Shown piece after piece: positions 1 to 7,669 of a stretch of 64,000 nucleotides of DNA. Position 1 is the first letter of the stretch, and each line of letters opens with the position of its first letter. Under the pieces are notes generated by a model. The model was not told where the DNA came from, searched no databases, and was given only the letters and a program-made list of their open reading frames with translations. A program made the translations under genes and the position numbers. The DNA comes from CAZTQN01 sp964615765. Lineage in GTDB: Bacteria > Planctomycetota > Phycisphaerae > Phycisphaerales > UBA1924. The stretch lies in NCBI GenBank assembly GCA_964615765.1, contig CAZTQN010000007.1, positions 1 to 64,000 of the forward strand. Direction: 5' to 3'.

Positions 1-1127
1 CCGTAGACGTAGCCGTCTTTCAGGTCGACGAGCGGATCGACGGGGGAGATCTCGACATCGAGCAGCGAGATGAAGTTGGTCGCGGCGAGCGCGTCGATGA
101 ACGCGGGCAGGCGCTGCGAGGAGACGACCACGTCCATGGTCGCTTCGCGGACGTCGAACCAGCGGTTCTTGCTGCCCGGCCCGCTGATGCGCCCGGTGAT
201 GGTGCGGGCGAAGTTGACGGGGGCCTTGTCCTCGCCGGGGTCGTAGGTCGCCGGGGCGGGGTTGGTCGGGTCATAGCCCGCGGGGCGGACGGTGATCTTG
301 TGGACACGCTTGACGACGCCGCCCAGCAGGCTCTGCCCCTGGTTGGCGCGGGTGACGGCCCGCATCAGGTCGCTGTGCACCCAGCCCAGTTCCTGCATCT
401 CCCACGCGACGGCGATGGTCGGGGCCTCGCTGGGGACCTGGGCGGGGATACCGGTGAACACGGACATGTCGGCGTACACGCCCAGTTCTGCCGCCCGGGC
501 CCGGGCGCGGGCGATGCGCGCGTCGACCAGGTCGCGGGCGATCTTCTCGGCCTCGGCCTTGTCGGGCTCGGCACCCTTTTCGGCCTGGATGCGGGCCACC
601 GCGGAGGCCCGCGCCTCGGCGAGCTGGGCCGCGAGCTGGGCCGGGTCGGGCGGTGAGCCGGCCCGCGCGTCGGCGAGGATCTTCTTGTGGTGCTCGATCG
701 CGGCCCGCGCCAGTTCACGCGTGCGGACTTCGCGCTCCAGCGGTGGGGGCTCGGGGAAGACGCCCTCGGCGATCAGCAGCCCGTGCTGACCGCGGTTGAA
801 CTTCAGGCCTTCTTCCCAGACCACGCCGGTCTGCTGCTGCACGTCTTTCCAGCGCTCGGCGTAGAACTTCGTGAGTTCCGAGTTGAACTCGGTGTTCTTC
901 TCCAGCAGCTTCTCGCCCGAGACGCCCTGCAGGTAGTACGAGTTCTTGGCCTTGGTGACCGAGTCCCAGTCCGTGTTCACCTTCTGCTGCATGCCCTCGA
1001 CGAACTTCCCCTGCATCGAGGAGGAGAAGAACACCGCCGTCGGCAGCGCGGCGACGGCCACCACGCCCAGCGCGACGATGGGCCAGTTCGACTTCAGCCA
1101 CGGCACGATCTTGTCCTTGGCGCTCAC
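1..1127 (-). CDS. PilO-like pilus assembly membrane protein (partial)
   Basis: Open frame reading off the left edge; about 375 codons are visible. The GTG start at 1127 overlaps the pilM stop in a GTGA junction, so the two genes are translationally coupled. The N-terminus is short and basic, with one membrane segment (about residues 15-33, PIVALGVVAVAALPTAVFF). A long charged, coiled-coil-prone region follows (about 45-220), and then a mixed alpha/beta part with the sequence LPAFIDALAATNFISLLDVE near the edge. This bitopic plan and the position directly behind PilM/PilN-like sequence match PilO, or the Amuc_1100-type pilus proteins of related phyla. The assignment rests on architecture and context, not on a diagnostic motif. 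The C-terminus lies outside the window. Confidence 0.6.
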   Translation of the reverse strand, partial: MSAKDKIVPWLKSNWPIVALGVVAVAALPTAVFFSSSMQGKFVEGMQQKVNTDWDSVTKAKNSYYLQGVSGEKLLEKNTEFNSELTKFYAERWKDVQQQTGVVWEEGLKFNRGQHGLLIAEGVFPEPPPLEREVRTRELARAAIEHHKKILADARAGSPPDPAQLAAQLAEARASAVARIQAEKGAEPDKAEAEKIARDLVDARIARARARAAELGVYADMSVFTGIPAQVPSEAPTIAVAWEMQELGWVHSDLMRAVTRANQGQSLLGGVVKRVHKITVRPAGYDPTNPAPATYDPGEDKAPVNFARTITGRISGPGSKNRWFDVREATMDVVVSSQRLPAFIDALAATNFISLLDVEISPVDPLVDLKDGYVY

Positions 1128-3187
1128 GGCTTGGAGCCCTCCTTGTTTTCCGTCGTCGGGGCGTTGGGGTCGCGGATGACGGCGTCGAAGGTCACGCGGA
1201 GGCGCGTGACGGTCTGACCCGGCTTGCCCGCCGGCGGGGCCGGGGGGATGGGGGCCAGTTGATCGAGCGATTGCCGATCCTGCCCGCCCGAGCCGGGCGA
1301 TTCGCCGCCCGAACCGAACCCGCCGCGGTCGTCCTGCGGCCCGCCGCCCAGGCGTCCGCCGCCCCCGCCGAACTTGCCCCCGCTGCTTTCGCGATCGGGC
1401 GGTGGGGCAGGCGGCGCGTCGGTCCACCCGCCGCCTTCGCCCGCCGGCGCGCCGGCCGCGTCAGCCGCGGCGCCGTCGGCGGCGATCGTCTTCTTGTCGA
1501 CGATCCGCGGCGGACGGAGCGAGGCCTTGTCGAAGGTGTACGGCAGGCCCGCGCGGTCCGCGTTGTTCTGCAGCCACTGCATGATCGTCGCGATGACGAA
1601 CTTGTCCGGCTCGGCGTTGAGCGTCGTCATCTCGACTTCGAGATTGACGCGCCCGCCGACCGGCGTCGTGACCGGGCCCGCCGGCGCGTCGCGACCGCCG
1701 CTGCCCGCCGCGGGCGCGTTCGGATCCGTGGGCGGGGCGTACTTGGTCCGCAGACCCGCGAAGACCAGCCCGGCGGGGTCTTCACCCGGCTTGGCGGCGG
1801 TGGCGGCCTGCTCGTTGGCGGCGCGGAACATCTCGCCCACGTCGTTCAGCAGGCGTGCGTGCACGTCGCGGTGGTCGGGCAAGGTCGCGACGTTGGTCGC
1901 GCGGTAGTCGGCGACGAAGCCCTTCTGCACCTCCGACCACTCGCTCTTGAGGCGGCTGATGGTGGTCGCCGTCTGCTGGATCACCGCGGGCTTGTTCTCC
2001 GACGGGTCGGAGGCTTGCGCGACTACGGGGCGGTAGAAGCTGACAGCGCCGGCGGCGACGGAGAGGCCCGCGGCGGCCGCGAACCACTTGGTCTTCTTCT
2101 TCCACACCCCCTCGCGCACGATCGCGACCGGCACGAGGTTGGCCATGATCCCGAAGTTGAAGCCCAGGCCCTGCAGCGCCAGCCCGTACGCCGTCGCGAG
2201 GTTGCCGGTGGCGGCTTCGAACTCCGCCGCGCTGGGGCCTTCGACCGAGACCTTCTCGAACTTCTCCAGCCGCACGACTTCCATCTGCAGCTGCTGCCCG
2301 AGGTACTTGCGCAGGCCCGGCAGGTTGAACGTCGAGCCCAGCCCGATCATGCGGGTGAGGTTGGCGTCCTTGTGGCTGGACTGGTAGTACCCGATGGAGC
2401 GCTGCACGTCCTGGGCGAGGTCGCCGAAGACCGGGCGCATCGCTTGGAGAATGTGCCGGGCGTGCGTGCTCTGCTCGGCCTGGCGCTTGAGGGCCTCGGC
2501 CTTGACGTAGCTAAGTTTGAACGCGCCGACGAGGGCCTCGGTGAACTGGTGCCCGCCGATGGGGAACGTGCGGATCCAGACGCGCCCGGGCTCGGAGACG
2601 ATCAGGTCGGTGCTGGTGGTGCCGATGTCGAGGATGACCGTGCCGGGCGTCTTGTCGTTGAAGCCCTGGTCCCACGCGACGGCGTTGTACGCGGCCAGCG
2701 GGCCGAGGGTCACGATCTCCGGCGTCACGCCGACTTCGTTCCACATCGCCAGCCGCTCGGTGATCTTGTCACGCGTGACGGCGAAGATGCCGACTTCGAC
2801 GTCCGGGCTGTCCTTGCTGGTGAAGGTCTGGTAGTCCCACTCGACCTGCTCGATCGGGAACGGGATCTGCTGCACCGCCTCGAACTTGACGATATCGGGG
2901 ATCTTCTTGGGCTCGACCGGCGGCAGCTTCGCAAACCGCGCGAACGATGAGTGCCCCGGGATGCCGATCGCGATCACCGCGCCCGTCAGGTCCTTCTGGC
3001 TGACGAGCTGCCCGATCGCGACGCGCACGGCGTCGTTCTGGTCCAGCTCGGGCGTCGACAGCACCTTCTTGTGCGGGATGTCGGCGTAGTCCAGCACGCG
3101 GACGTCGTCCCCGTCGCGCTGCAGCTTGATCGCCTTGATCCCGCCGGCTCCGAGTTCGATCCCCCAGCACACGTTGCCTGACGCCAT
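1124..3187 (-). CDS. pilM: Type IV pilus assembly protein PilM, fused to a PilN-like domain
   Basis: 687 aa. Residues 1-345 form an actin-like ATPase of the PilM family: an N-terminal WGIELGAGGIKAIKL phosphate loop, VILDIGTTSTDLIV as the second phosphate motif and MIGLGSTFNLPGL near the end. Usual PilM ends near residue 350. Here the chain continues with MANLVP at about 348, a basic stretch and one membrane segment (about 366-390, FAAAAGLSVAAGAVSFY). That is how PilN usually begins (INLLP, basic residues, membrane helix). A periplasmic part follows, with a Gly/Pro/Asp-rich linker near 590-650. The protein would act at the inner-membrane platform of a type IV pilus or type II secretion-like machine. 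No separate pilN is seen. The start ATG at 3187 gives a normal PilM N-terminus, and the 3' end overlaps the PilO-like gene by 4 nt. Confidence 0.85.
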   Translation of the reverse strand: MASGNVCWGIELGAGGIKAIKLQRDGDDVRVLDYADIPHKKVLSTPELDQNDAVRVAIGQLVSQKDLTGAVIAIGIPGHSSFARFAKLPPVEPKKIPDIVKFEAVQQIPFPIEQVEWDYQTFTSKDSPDVEVGIFAVTRDKITERLAMWNEVGVTPEIVTLGPLAAYNAVAWDQGFNDKTPGTVILDIGTTSTDLIVSEPGRVWIRTFPIGGHQFTEALVGAFKLSYVKAEALKRQAEQSTHARHILQAMRPVFGDLAQDVQRSIGYYQSSHKDANLTRMIGLGSTFNLPGLRKYLGQQLQMEVVRLEKFEKVSVEGPSAAEFEAATGNLATAYGLALQGLGFNFGIMANLVPVAIVREGVWKKKTKWFAAAAGLSVAAGAVSFYRPVVAQASDPSENKPAVIQQTATTISRLKSEWSEVQKGFVADYRATNVATLPDHRDVHARLLNDVGEMFRAANEQAATAAKPGEDPAGLVFAGLRTKYAPPTDPNAPAAGSGGRDAPAGPVTTPVGGRVNLEVEMTTLNAEPDKFVIATIMQWLQNNADRAGLPYTFDKASLRPPRIVDKKTIAADGAAADAAGAPAGEGGGWTDAPPAPPPDRESSGGKFGGGGGRLGGGPQDDRGGFGSGGESPGSGGQDRQSLDQLAPIPPAPPAGKPGQTVTRLRVTFDAVIRDPNAPTTENKEGSKP

Positions 3188-3507
3188 GCTCGCTTCCTCG
3201 TGCTCGTAACCCGGGACGGCCCGCCGACTCGGTTCGCCCAGCCGGCAAGCCCACCCTGTTCATCACCGACCGGTCTTCCGACCGATCCGCGCCGCCCGAC
3301 AGACAGTCCGGTTCCGCCAGGGGGCCGCATGGTACCGACTCGCGCCCGCGTCGGCGCGCCCCCCCCCGGACCCGCCCGCAGTCCGACACCCCGCCTTGGA
3401 CGGCGCGTTCACCATCCATACGCCCGACCACAGTAAAGGTTTCCGCCCGAGGCGGCCGCCCGCCCCCCACTGCCGTCCCCGCCCCAGCCCCGCGTGGGGC
3501 AACGGGC
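3188..3507. other. Intergenic region upstream of pilM
   Basis: 320 bases between the pilM start and the end of the Memo-family gene, both on the minus strand. It should hold the pilM promoter, but no convincing -35/-10 pair was found. It contains a run of nine C residues (3359-3367). No gene is supported. Confidence 0.5.
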
Positions 3508-4881
3508 TTACTTCATGACCAGCGACGCGCTCGAGACGAACGCGAGGCCCTGGCTGTCGATGGCGCCGGCGTAGTTGAGCAGTTCGACCGACGACGGCTC
3601 GGTGATCATGAGTGCCGCGCACAGGTTGCCCAGAGAGCACCACCGCGTCGAGTTCTGCTGCCAGGCCATCACGCCGATGAGCCCCTGCGGGTCGTTCTTG
3701 ACCACGTGCTCGAGCAGTTGCATGTCCTGCTGCACGATCCGGTTCCGCTCGGCCTCGACCTCCGGCTCGTCGCCGATGAGCGGCTTTTGGTCGCCGAAGG
3801 CCGGGCCCATGTGCGACAGATCGGCCGAGCTGACCACCAGCGTCTTGCCCGGCTGCCCCGCGATGGCGGCCTTCATGGCCTTGACGAACTCGTCCAGGGC
3901 CACGCCCTTGCCGTCGTACGAGGCCCCGTTGTTCACGGCGGGGTCGTGCACCAGCGCGGCGAACACCGTGGGATACCGCCCGAAGCCGTCCTTGCCGAAC
4001 ACGTGCTGGATCCACGGAACGTGCAGTTCGATCGAATGCTCGCGCTCGTGGTCATAGCGGTTGGTGAACAGCCGCTCGCCGATCGAGGCCCGCATGGCGC
4101 TCAGGATGCCCGTGTCGATCTCGCACGTGCCCAGCGGCGTCTGGAACCCCTTGTCACACCCGACCACGCCGGTGCCCATGCCGAAATGGTTGGTCCCGAG
4201 GATTACGACCCGGTCGGGCCGATCGCAGACGCGCATGCGCCCGTACGTCGCGGCGTAGTTCATCCACCCGCGCGGGTAATCCAGGTGCGGGGCCACGACC
4301 GCCTTGGGCAACTCGTCAAAGCTCGGGTTTGGAACCGCCTTGAGTGACTCGCTCATCCAGGCATCAAAGATTTCCCGCATGAACTCCGGGCCTTTGCTGG
4401 CCCGGTCTTCTTCGGTGGCCTGCTGGCCGACTTTCTGGGCGACCAAGGCGTCGGCGAAGGCGGCGGTGCCGGCCGGGGGGAGGACGGGGGAGGCGTCGAA
4501 CTGCTGCCGGGCGTCGGCGAGGATCGCTTCGAACTTCGGGCCTTCGAGCAGGCCGGCGTCGTCGAGCTGGGCGATCATATTCTCAAGGATTTCCCTGTTC
4601 AGGCCACGCCCAACCTCGGTGACGATCTGGTCGAGCCCGCGGGAGCCGTCCATAAGAGGAATGACAAGCTGGGCGGCCGGGGGGACGACGACCATGCGGT
4701 CGGAGATCTGGCGGGCGTCGGCGAGGCCGAGCATCTGGAACTTCTTGCCGGTCTGATCCTGAGCCTCGACCGGCACGCCGCGGAGAGCGCGGACTTTGGG
4801 CCGCTGCTGGTGGGAGGCGGCCGGGTCGAACTTGGGTTGCGGGGGTTGGGGGGGCTGGGCGGGGTTCGAGGGCTGGCTCAT
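3508..4881 (-). CDS. Memo-family protein (AmmeMemoRadiSam protein B-like) with N-terminal extension
   Basis: 457 aa. The C-terminal part (from about residue 195) carries the Memo signature blocks: APHLDYPRGW, VVILGTNHFGMGT, DHEREHSIELHVPWI and VVSSADLSHMGP. The His residues of these blocks correspond to the metal or substrate pocket of human MEMO1. Where human MEMO1 has Cys in SSDFCH, this protein has Ser, as I recall is usual in bacterial members. The first 190 residues are extra. After a Pro/Gln-rich start there is a helical stretch (about 45-110, with LMDGSRGLDQIV and LDDAGLLEG) that resembles a PqqD-like or winged-helix domain. Memo proteins usually have about 270-300 residues. The usual AMMECR1 and radical-SAM partners are not in the window. 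The exact function is unknown. Confidence 0.75.
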   Translation of the reverse strand: MSQPSNPAQPPQPPQPKFDPAASHQQRPKVRALRGVPVEAQDQTGKKFQMLGLADARQISDRMVVVPPAAQLVIPLMDGSRGLDQIVTEVGRGLNREILENMIAQLDDAGLLEGPKFEAILADARQQFDASPVLPPAGTAAFADALVAQKVGQQATEEDRASKGPEFMREIFDAWMSESLKAVPNPSFDELPKAVVAPHLDYPRGWMNYAATYGRMRVCDRPDRVVILGTNHFGMGTGVVGCDKGFQTPLGTCEIDTGILSAMRASIGERLFTNRYDHEREHSIELHVPWIQHVFGKDGFGRYPTVFAALVHDPAVNNGASYDGKGVALDEFVKAMKAAIAGQPGKTLVVSSADLSHMGPAFGDQKPLIGDEPEVEAERNRIVQQDMQLLEHVVKNDPQGLIGVMAWQQNSTRWCSLGNLCAALMITEPSSVELLNYAGAIDSQGLAFVSSASLVMK

Positions 4882-4902
4882 GGGGCGGGATGCTAGCGGC
4901 TC

Positions 4903-4930
4903 TGGACTGGTGGTCCTTCCTCGCTACACT
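4903..4930 (+). promoter_or_regulatory. Possible sigma70-type promoter
   Basis: A -35-like TGGACT (4903-4908) and a -10-like TACACT (4925-4930), each 4/6 to consensus, are separated by 16 nt in the gap between the divergent Memo gene and the small gene starting at 4983. A short inverted repeat GGAC/GTCC (4905-4917) overlaps the -35 element. Found by eye only. Confidence 0.35.
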
Positions 4931-4982
4931 TCTCTCCTGCCTTTTTGAGCACCCCCCTCTCCCTTCGACTCCGAGAAGTACC

Positions 4983-5309
4983 ATGGCGGACAAGATCGAC
5001 GGCTTCAAGCCCGGGCAAATCCTGACCTGCACGCTGCTCAAGGAGCCGCGGGCCGAGGCGCCCGTCGACACCATCATGCGCCTGATGCGCCGCGATCCGA
5101 GCGTGATCCGCGGGCTGCGCAAGAGCTACAAGATCCGCCAGCGGACGACCGTGGTGTACAACCGCGGCAACCGCGACTGGGTGCAGCGTCAGAAGTGCGG
5201 GCGCATCGTCCGCTGCGTCGCCGGCAACCGGTGGACGTTCCGCTACGACCTGTCCATCGCGCCCGACCTCAAGTCCGTCCAGCAGTACCTCAAGATCGAG
5301 ACGGCCTGA
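4983..5309 (+). CDS. Small basic conserved-looking protein
   Basis: 108 aa from ATG 4983. The frame stays open further upstream, but the ATG begins a compact hydrophilic protein and lies just after the intergenic gap. The centre is very rich in Arg and Lys (residues about 35-75, for example RGLRKSYKIRQRTTVVYNRG), with one Cys pair near QKCGRIVRC. There is no membrane segment or signal peptide. The composition would suit RNA, DNA or ribosome binding, but no family is recognised. The upstream sequence AGAAGTACC is a weak ribosome binding site. A putative lipoprotein gene follows 50 nt downstream. Confidence 0.7.
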   Translation: MADKIDGFKPGQILTCTLLKEPRAEAPVDTIMRLMRRDPSVIRGLRKSYKIRQRTTVVYNRGNRDWVQRQKCGRIVRCVAGNRWTFRYDLSIAPDLKSVQQYLKIETA

Positions 5310-5359
5310 AGCCGTTCCTGGCCTGAGTCCTTCCGGCTTTCTGTTCGCTTGAGCCGACC

Positions 5360-5791
5360 GTGCGGCACTCGCTCATACTGACGATCGCGACGCTCCCGGC
5401 GCTCTTTCTGATCGCCTGCGGTGAGTCTGCGCCGCCAACGCCCGCGCGTGGCCCGGCCGATGCGACGTACACCGTTCGCGCCCGCGTGCTCACCATCCCT
5501 GACCCGGCCAAGCCGACGGCCGAGTTCGTCGTCGTGCACGAGCCGATCCCGGACTTTGTCAATCCCAACGGGACCAAGGGCATGCCGAGCATGGCGATGC
5601 CGTTCCCGCTCAAACCGGGGGTGACGCTCGACGGGATCGCGGCGGGCGACATCGTCCGCATCACGTTCGACCTGTGGACCACGCCGGGGCAGCGCGGCTA
5701 CGAGGCGACGCGGGTGGAAGAGTTGCCCGCGGACACGGTGTTGGAGCTGGCCCCGTCACCGGGTCCGCACGCGCCGGCGCACACGCACTGA
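5360..5791 (+). CDS. CusF-like copper-binding lipoprotein
   Basis: 143 aa with a GTG start. The N-terminus is a lipoprotein signal peptide ending in LIAC (Cys20), so the mature protein is probably membrane-anchored and exposed to the periplasm. The rest is a small beta-barrel-like domain: YTVRARVLTIP, then the Met-rich MPSMAMPFPL, then AAGDIVRITFDL. This is the layout of CusF/Sco-associated copper-binding domains, in which Met and His residues bind Cu(I). The C-terminus is His-rich (HAPAHTH). No copper P-type ATPase, CusABC or Sco1 gene is nearby, so the metal role is inferred from the fold and residues alone. It lies 50 nt after the small basic gene and may share its transcript. Confidence 0.65.
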   Translation: MRHSLILTIATLPALFLIACGESAPPTPARGPADATYTVRARVLTIPDPAKPTAEFVVVHEPIPDFVNPNGTKGMPSMAMPFPLKPGVTLDGIAAGDIVRITFDLWTTPGQRGYEATRVEELPADTVLELAPSPGPHAPAHTH

Positions 5792-6038
5792 GGCGGCCGC
5801 CGCGTGCCGACGCGGGGGCCATCCTCAAAAATCTTGAAAAATCGGGTGGGATGTCGGGCGGGTGGCGGGGTCGGTGGGACGGGCAGATGTTGCCGCGTCG
5901 CCCGGTCGGGCGCGAGCGCTTAAGGACATTTCCGGCAAAACAGCGCGACGGACCGATGCGGAAAGGCTCGCAGAGCGGCGGTGGCCGGAGTGTGGCCGCA
6001 TTCGTTCTCGAACTCCCCTGCGTTGCAAGGAGATGCGC

Positions 6039-7616
6039 ATGTTCGCCCGGTTCCACCAACTCGTTCGTGCCGTGGTCTTCGCGACCATCGCGCTGGCGGC
6101 CCTCGCACCCGCGAGCGTTGCCCAGTCCACCCAGTTCTCGCAGCAGATCCTGGTCAATGTGAACGGTCAGCCGTTCACGGGCCGGGCCGACCTGCAGTTC
6201 ATCCTGTTCGGGCAGGCCCAGCGCGGGCCGGCCTTGACGGGCACGGTGCAGATCAACAACGTCAACATCATCAACGGCGTGTACCTGGCAACGCTGGATT
6301 TCGCGAACGCGTCGATCCTGGACGGGCGCGACCTGTGGCTGGCGGTGCGTGTGCGCACGCCGGCGGGCTCGACCACGCCGTTCACGCCGGTCGGGCGTCA
6401 GCGGGTGATCGTCGCGGCATATGCGCAGGTGGCGACGTCGGGGACGCCGGGCCCGCAAGGACCGGCGGGGCCGCAGGGCCCGGCGGGGCCGCAGGGTCCG
6501 GAGGGGCCGCAGGGTCCGGCCGGTCCGGCGGGGCCGCAGGGTCCGCAGGGCCCGGCTGGTCCGCAGGGCCCGCAGGGTCCGCAGGGTCCGGCTGGGCCGC
6601 AGGGGCCACAGGGTCCGGCTGGTCCGCAGGGCGCCGCTGGGCCGCAGGGTCCGCAGGGCGCGCAGGGTCCGACCGGCGTGCAGGGCGCGACGGGGAGCCA
6701 GGGCCTGCCGGGCACGGCCCGCAACGCGCAGAAGATCGCCACGCTGAACTTCTGGCAGGGCAATGTCGGGCTGGACGCGATCAACGTCGGCTCGGCCGGC
6801 TCGTTCGGGCCGCAGAGCGCGGCGTTTGACGGACGCTCGCTGTGGATCACCACCGGCGCGACCAACACCGTCGTTCGGCTTGACCCCGTGACCGGGATCG
6901 CCGACGCGACCGTGTCGGGGCTGTCCAACCCGATCCCGATCGTGTACACCGGCAGCCGCATGTGGGTCGGCGACACCGCTGCGCTGCGGCCGATCACCAT
7001 CAGCAACAACGCGCTCGGCTCGGGCGTGAGCGTCTCGGTGCAGGACCTGACGTTCGACGGCGAGCGGCTGTGGGTCTCCAGCGGGGCCACCGTGACGCGG
7101 CGTTCGCCGGTCGACGGCTCGTTCGCCACCGGCGTCTCCGGCGACGACACCATCAACTTCAACATGTCGGGCCCGATCCTGTTCGACGGGACGAGCGTGT
7201 GGGTGATCGACCGCGGGGCCAACACCCTCAGCAAGATCAACCCGGGCGCGGCCCAGGCGGCGGTGTCCACCACGCTCCCGGCGGGCTCGGGCGAGACGTA
7301 CAGCTCGCTGACGTACGACGGGCAGTACCTGTGGGCGGCGCTGACGAACGTCATCCGGCTCATCGACACCACGACCAACGCGACGGTCGCGACGATCAAC
7401 CTCGCGGGCGAGGACGTGTCGCCGCAGCGGATGATCTTCGACGGGACCCACGTGTGGAGCATCCCGTTCGACGGGACGGCGGCGAGCCGCTTTGACATCG
7501 TGTCGCGCACGCGCACGGCCCGCTTCACGGGCCTGACCGGGGCCAGCGGGCTGGTCTTCGACGGGCGGCAGGTGTGGATCCTCAACACCGGCGCCGGCAA
7601 CGTGATCCGCCGCTGA
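6039..7616 (+). CDS. Exported collagen-like protein with seven-bladed propeller
   Basis: 525 aa from ATG 6039, chosen because AAGGAG (6027-6032) lies 6 nt upstream; an ATG at 6033 would sit directly on it. A signal peptide (ALAALAPASVAQ) is followed by an N-terminal beta domain (about 30-130, with FTGRADLQF). Next come 31 uninterrupted Gly-X-Y triplets, mostly GPQ and GPA (about residues 135-227). The C-terminal part has seven repeats of the form (F/Y)xG-x3-W spaced about 40-50 residues apart, such as TFDGERLWV and IFDGTHVWS, which predicts a seven-bladed beta-propeller. A secreted trimeric stalk bearing propeller heads is a reasonable inference. A paralogue starts 53 nt downstream, probably on the same transcript. 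No enzymatic motif was seen. Confidence 0.85.
   Translation: MFARFHQLVRAVVFATIALAALAPASVAQSTQFSQQILVNVNGQPFTGRADLQFILFGQAQRGPALTGTVQINNVNIINGVYLATLDFANASILDGRDLWLAVRVRTPAGSTTPFTPVGRQRVIVAAYAQVATSGTPGPQGPAGPQGPAGPQGPEGPQGPAGPAGPQGPQGPAGPQGPQGPQGPAGPQGPQGPAGPQGAAGPQGPQGAQGPTGVQGATGSQGLPGTARNAQKIATLNFWQGNVGLDAINVGSAGSFGPQSAAFDGRSLWITTGATNTVVRLDPVTGIADATVSGLSNPIPIVYTGSRMWVGDTAALRPITISNNALGSGVSVSVQDLTFDGERLWVSSGATVTRRSPVDGSFATGVSGDDTINFNMSGPILFDGTSVWVIDRGANTLSKINPGAAQAAVSTTLPAGSGETYSSLTYDGQYLWAALTNVIRLIDTTTNATVATINLAGEDVSPQRMIFDGTHVWSIPFDGTAASRFDIVSRTRTARFTGLTGASGLVFDGRQVWILNTGAGNVIRR
6441..6719 (+). repeat. Collagen-like Gly-X-Y repeat
   Basis: 31 perfect Gly-X-Y codon triplets, with X mostly Pro and Y mostly Gln or Ala. 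The DNA is a low-complexity 9-nt periodic tract that also keeps long frames open on the minus strand; those are not genes. Confidence 0.95.
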
Positions 7617-7669
7617 TCCGGCGCGATTCCTCCAAAGCACACACACTCCTGGTTGAAGGGAGCATTCCG

